Assembly: GCF_016907755.1 (NCBI RefSeq)
Contig: NZ_JAFBCN010000001.1
Location: 2,294,001 to 2,358,000 of the forward strand
Origin: Cellulosimicrobium cellulans
GTDB taxonomy: Bacteria; Actinomycetota; Actinomycetes; Actinomycetales; Cellulomonadaceae
DNA length: 64,000 bases
Direction of reading: 5' to 3'
Shown: positions 60,720-64,000 of the stretch, one piece after another
Numbering within the stretch: the stretch's first letter is position 1
Layout: the number at the start of each line of letters is the position of its first letter
Translations under genes and position numbers: made by a program
The notes under the pieces: generated by a model
Database searches by the model: none
Seen by the model: the letters and a program-made list of their open reading frames with translations, nothing else
Told to the model about the DNA's origin: nothing

Positions 60720-63587
60720 GTGGCAAAGGTCCGCGTCTACGAGCTCGCGAAGGAGCTCGGGGTGGAGAGCAAGACCATCATGACCAAGCTGACGGAGCTC
60801 GGTGAGTTCGTCCGCTCGGCATCCTCGACCATCGAGCCACCGGTGGTCCGCAAGCTGCGCGACGCCTTCCCCGCCGGGGGCGGCGGCGCGAGCAAGCCCG
60901 CGGCGGCACCCGCCCCCGCGCGCCCGGCCGCGCCCAAGCCGGCCCCGAAGCCCGAGGTGAAGGCCGAGCCGGCCGCACCCCAGGCGAAGGCGCCCGCGCC
61001 CCAGCCGGTGGCACCCGCCCCGGCGAAGGCCGAGCCCGCCAAGGAGCCCCAGGCTCCGGCGCCCGCCGCGCCGGCGCCGAAGGCCCCGGCGCCCCAGGCC
61101 CCCGCGGCCGAGCGCCCCGCGCCCGCCCAGAAGCCCACCGCCTCGCCGAAGCCGGGTGGCGGCACGAACGCACCCCGTCCCGGTGGCACGGGCGCGCGCC
61201 CCGGCGCCCCGCGTCCGGGCAACAACCCGTTCGCCCCCAGCCAGGGCATGCCCCGGCAGGGTGGCGGGCCTCGTCCGGGTGCCCCGCGTCCGGGCAACAA
61301 CCCGTTCGCGCCGAGCCAGGGCATGCCCCGGCCCGGCTCGCGCCCGGAGCGCACCGAGGGTGCCGCGGCGGCGTCCGGCGAGCGTCCGGGCGGTCCCCGT
61401 CCGGGTGGCCCCCGTCCCGCTCCGCGCCCTGGCGGCCCGCGCCCGAACCCGGGCATGATGCCCGGTCGCACCTCGATCGGCCGCCCCGGTGAGCGACCGG
61501 CTCCCGGCGGTCGTCCCGGTGGGGGCGGCGGCGGTCGTGGCGGCGGTGGCGGCTTCGCCGGCCGCCCCGGTGGCGGCGGTGCTCCCGGTGGTGGCGGCGG
61601 TTTCGCCGGTCGCCCCGGTGGCGGCGGCCGCGGTGGCGCGGGTCGTGGCTCCACGCAGGGTGCCTTCGGGCGCGCCGGCGGCCGTCCGGTCCGTGGGCGC
61701 AAGTCGAAGCGCGCGAAGCGCCAGGAGTTCGAGCAGATGCAGGCGCCGTCGCTCGGCGGCGTGCAGGTTCCTCGCGGCAACGGCAAGACCGTCGTCCGCC
61801 TGCGTCACGGCTCGTCCCTGAACGACTTCGCCGACAAGATCGACGCGAACCCCGCGAGCCTGGTCACGGTCCTCTTCCACCTCGGTGAGATGGCGACCGC
61901 GACCCAGTCGCTCGACGAGGACACGTTCGGCACGCTCGCGGCCGAGCTCGGCTACGTCATCGAGATGGTCTCGGCCGAGGAGGAGGACCGCGAGCTGCTC
62001 GGGTCCTTCGACATCGACCTGGACGCGGAGCTCGAGGCCGAGGGCGACGACGAGCTCATGGCTCGTCCGCCGGTCGTCACCGTCATGGGCCACGTCGACC
62101 ACGGAAAGACCAAGCTCCTCGACGCGATCCGCCAGACGGACGTCGTCGCGGGCGAGGCCGGCGGCATCACCCAGCACATCGGTGCCTACCAGGTGCGCCA
62201 CGAGCACGAGGGCAACGACCGCGCCATCACCTTCATCGACACCCCGGGTCACGAGGCGTTCACCGCCATGCGTGCTCGTGGTGCCCAGGTGACGGACATC
62301 GCGATCCTCGTCGTGGCCGCGGACGACGGCGTGATGCCGCAGACCATCGAGGCGCTCAACCACGCCCAGGCGGCGAACGTCCCGATCGTCGTCGCGGTGA
62401 ACAAGGTGGACAAGGAGGGGGCCAACCCCGCCAAGATCCGCCAGCAGCTCACCGAGTACAACCTGGTGGCCGAGGAGTACGGCGGCGACACCATGTTCGT
62501 CGACGTGTCCGCCAAGCAGAACATGGGCATCGACGACCTCCTCGAGGCCGTCCTGCTCACGGCCGACGCCTCGCTCGACCTGCGCGCGAACCCGGACAAG
62601 GACGCGCGCGGTGTCGCCATCGAGGCGAACCTGGACAAGGGCCGCGGCGCCGTCGCGACCGTCCTGGTCCAGTCCGGCACGCTGCGCGTCGGCGACGCGA
62701 TCGTCGCCGGCACGGCCCACGGCCGCGTCCGCGCGATGTTCGACGAGCACGGCAACGCCGTGACCGAGGCAGGCCCCGCCCGTCCGGTCCTCGTGCTGGG
62801 TCTCGCGTCCGTGCCGAGCGCGGGCGACACGTTCCTCGTGGCGCCCGACGAGCGCACGGCACGCCAGATCGCCGAGAAGCGCGAGGCCGCCGAGCGCGCC
62901 GCCCTCCTGGCCAAGCGCCGCAAGCGCATCAGCCTCGAGGACTTCACGCAGGCGCTCCAGCAGGGCAAGGTCGAGACCCTCAACCTCGTCCTCAAGGGCG
63001 ACGTGTCGGGTGCCGTCGAGGCGCTCGAGGACGCGCTGCTCAAGATCGACGTGGGCGACGAGGTCGAGCTGCGCGTCATCCACCGCGGTGTCGGTGCGAT
63101 CACGCAGAACGACGTCAACCTCGCGACGGTCGACAACGCGATCATCATCGGCTTCAACGTGAAGTACGGCGAGCGCGTCGAGGACCTGGCCGAGCGCGAG
63201 GGCGTCGACGTCCGCTTCTACTCGATCATCTACCAGGCGATCGAGGACGTGGAGGCCGCGCTCAAGGGCATGCTCAAGCCGGAGTACGAGGAGGCCCAGC
63301 TGGGCACGGCGGAGATCCGCGAGATCTTCCGCTCCTCGAAGTTCGGCAACATCGCCGGTTCGATCGTCCGCTCGGGCGAGATCCGTCGCAACGCCAAGGC
63401 GCGCGTCCTGCGCGACGGCAAGGTCGTGGGGGACAACCTCACGGTCGAGTCGCTCAAGCGGTTCAAGGACGACGCCACCGAGGTCCGCGAGGGCTTCGAG
63501 TGCGGTATCGGACTGGGCTCGTTCAACGACCTCCAGGTCGGCGACACGATCGAGACGTTCGAGATGCGGGAGAAGCCGCGTTCCTGA
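60720..63587 (+). CDS. infB: Translation initiation factor IF-2
   Basis: GTPase that places fMet-tRNA on the 30S, 955 residues. The N-domain begins [22 protein letters not shown]. Residues ~55-325 are low complexity: Ala/Pro/Lys, then Gly/Pro/Arg with repeats such as [16 protein letters not shown]. The G domain has [17 protein letters not shown] (~460), [18 protein letters not shown] and NKVDK. C-terminal domains 2-4 end MREKPRS. GTG 60720, AGGAGAG upstream. A strong terminator follows. Confidence 0.97.
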   Translation: MAKVRVYELAKELGVESKTIMTKLTELGEFVRSASSTIEPPVVRKLRDAFPAGGGGASKPAAAPAPARPAAPKPAPKPEVKAEPAAPQAKAPAPQPVAPAPAKAEPAKEPQAPAPAAPAPKAPAPQAPAAERPAPAQKPTASPKPGGGTNAPRPGGTGARPGAPRPGNNPFAPSQGMPRQGGGPRPGAPRPGNNPFAPSQGMPRPGSRPERTEGAAAASGERPGGPRPGGPRPAPRPGGPRPNPGMMPGRTSIGRPGERPAPGGRPGGGGGGRGGGGGFAGRPGGGGAPGGGGGFAGRPGGGGRGGAGRGSTQGAFGRAGGRPVRGRKSKRAKRQEFEQMQAPSLGGVQVPRGNGKTVVRLRHGSSLNDFADKIDANPASLVTVLFHLGEMATATQSLDEDTFGTLAAELGYVIEMVSAEEEDRELLGSFDIDLDAELEAEGDDELMARPPVVTVMGHVDHGKTKLLDAIRQTDVVAGEAGGITQHIGAYQVRHEHEGNDRAITFIDTPGHEAFTAMRARGAQVTDIAILVVAADDGVMPQTIEALNHAQAANVPIVVAVNKVDKEGANPAKIRQQLTEYNLVAEEYGGDTMFVDVSAKQNMGIDDLLEAVLLTADASLDLRANPDKDARGVAIEANLDKGRGAVATVLVQSGTLRVGDAIVAGTAHGRVRAMFDEHGNAVTEAGPARPVLVLGLASVPSAGDTFLVAPDERTARQIAEKREAAERAALLAKRRKRISLEDFTQALQQGKVETLNLVLKGDVSGAVEALEDALLKIDVGDEVELRVIHRGVGAITQNDVNLATVDNAIIIGFNVKYGERVEDLAEREGVDVRFYSIIYQAIEDVEAALKGMLKPEYEEAQLGTAEIREIFRSSKFGNIAGSIVRSGEIRRNAKARVLRDGKVVGDNLTVESLKRFKDDATEVREGFECGIGLGSFNDLQVGDTIETFEMREKPRS
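61198..61335 (+). repeat. In-frame ~70-bp duplication in the IF-2 linker
   Basis: The stretch encoding [20 protein letters not shown] occurs at about 61198-61257 and again at about 61270-61335, with mostly third-base differences. This is a length-variable linker between the IF-2 N-domain and the GTPase domain. Confidence 0.85.
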
Positions 63588-63596
63588 CGCTCGTCA

Positions 63597-63635
63597 CGCC
63601 CGGGGGCGGTCACGGTTCGTGGCCGCCCCCGGGCG
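63597..63635 (+). terminator. Terminator after infB
   Basis: CGCCCGGGGGCGG pairs with CCGCCCCCGGGCG around a 13-nt loop, followed by TTCGTC. Ten nt after the infB stop. Confidence 0.75.
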
Positions 63636-63667
63636 TTCGTCTCCCGTCCCGCCCGGCCGACGGGGAC

Positions 63668-63704
63668 CGTTCGGCGTACGGTCGTCGGGACCGTAGCCGG
63701 AACG
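63668..63704 (+). repeat. Long imperfect inverted repeat in the rbfA leader
   Basis: CGTTCGGCGTACGGTC (63668-63683) and GACCGTAGCCGGAACG (63689-63704) pair with one bulge/mismatch zone around loop GTCGG. It ends 22 nt before the rbfA ATG. Confidence 0.6.
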
Positions 63705-63726
63705 CTCGGCACGAAAGGAAGAAGCC

Positions 63727-64000
63727 ATGGTCGACCACCCTCGGGCGAGGAAGCTCGCCGACCGCATCAAGGAGATCGTCGCGCAGATGCTCGACACGCG
63801 GATCAAGGACCCGCGCCTCGGGTTCGTCACGGTGACGGACGTCCGCGTCACCGGTGACCTGCAGAACGCGTCCGTGTTCTACACGGTGTACGGCACGGAC
63901 GAGGAGCGGGCCGGGACGGCCGCTGCGCTGGAGAGCGCGAAGGGCCTCATCCGGTCCGAGGTCGGCAAGCAGACGGGGATCCGCCTGACGCCGACGATCG
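63727..64000 (+). CDS. rbfA: Ribosome-binding factor A (partial, 3' end outside window)
   Basis: 30S cold-shock assembly factor. Visible residues are [50 protein letters not shown] and the start of the C-terminal helix ([20 protein letters not shown]), the canonical KH-like fold up to about residue 91. ATG 63727 has AAAGGAAG upstream. It follows infB, as in most bacteria, after a terminator, so it likely has its own promoter. Confidence 0.95.
   Translation, partial: MVDHPRARKLADRIKEIVAQMLDTRIKDPRLGFVTVTDVRVTGDLQNASVFYTVYGTDEERAGTAAALESAKGLIRSEVGKQTGIRLTPTI

Overview
The window is GC-rich chromosomal DNA (C or G at most third codon positions, many GTG starts) carrying about 60 protein-coding genes. 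Gene content and order (folC, DUF4233 and ndk; ffh, an amidohydrolase and rpsP; DUF2469; DivIVA-repeat protein; YlxR) point to an actinobacterium, most likely order Micrococcales, perhaps near Cellulomonas or Cellulosimicrobium. The genus is an inference. No tRNA, rRNA, CRISPR array, insertion sequence or prophage was seen.

Layout: 1-3024 is a leftward FecCD/BtuCD-type importer cassette (ATPase, permease, lipoprotein) resembling the proposed F420-0 importer of Actinobacteria. 3253-7386 holds accessory metabolism: an SDR, a methyltransferase divergent from an HxlR regulator, and a membrane-anchored sulfite-oxidase-type molybdoenzyme. 7387-8227 is a control region: a promoter with a leaderless micro-ORF ending in two TGT (Cys) codons and a stop, a hairpin, an orphan small ORF, then a T-box leader for ileS. 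ileS-folC follows. Next comes a block (dhaK-dhaL-dhaM, a TetR regulator with twin operators, a 14-TM drug efflux pump) lying between folC and its usual partners DUF4233-ndk. 19466-24839 carries smc, a small membrane protein and ftsY. 25056-28583 is the nitrogen operon amtB-glnK-glnD, with GlnR-like half-sites upstream and a GlnD that lacks ACT domains.

From 28696 the window is mostly housekeeping: ffh, an amidohydrolase, rpsP-khpA-rimM-trmD, rplS, lepB-rnhB, DUF2469, yraN-comM-dprA, xerC, an M23 peptidase (opposite strand), rpsB, tsf, pyrH-frr-cdsA-rlmN, a DivIVA-repeat protein, a methyltransferase, dxr, the M50 protease, ispG, a GNAT, a divergent Fpg-family/proS pair, a DUF4439 lipoprotein divergent from rimP-nusA-ylxR-infB, and the start of rbfA. 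Together this supplies translation factors, ribosome and tRNA maturation, protein targeting and secretion, two MEP isoprenoid steps (dxr, ispG) and CDP-diacylglycerol synthesis.

A striking genome-wide signal is promoter geometry. At least seventeen genes have a TANNNT-like -10 hexamer ending 6-8 nt before the start codon, so transcription should begin at or next to the ATG/GTG (leaderless mRNAs). Perfect-stem hairpins punctuate several gene borders. The most novel-looking items are the Cys-Cys micro-ORF with its orphan downstream ORF, the twin TTGCA-N5-TGCAA operators, and the ACT-less GlnD.
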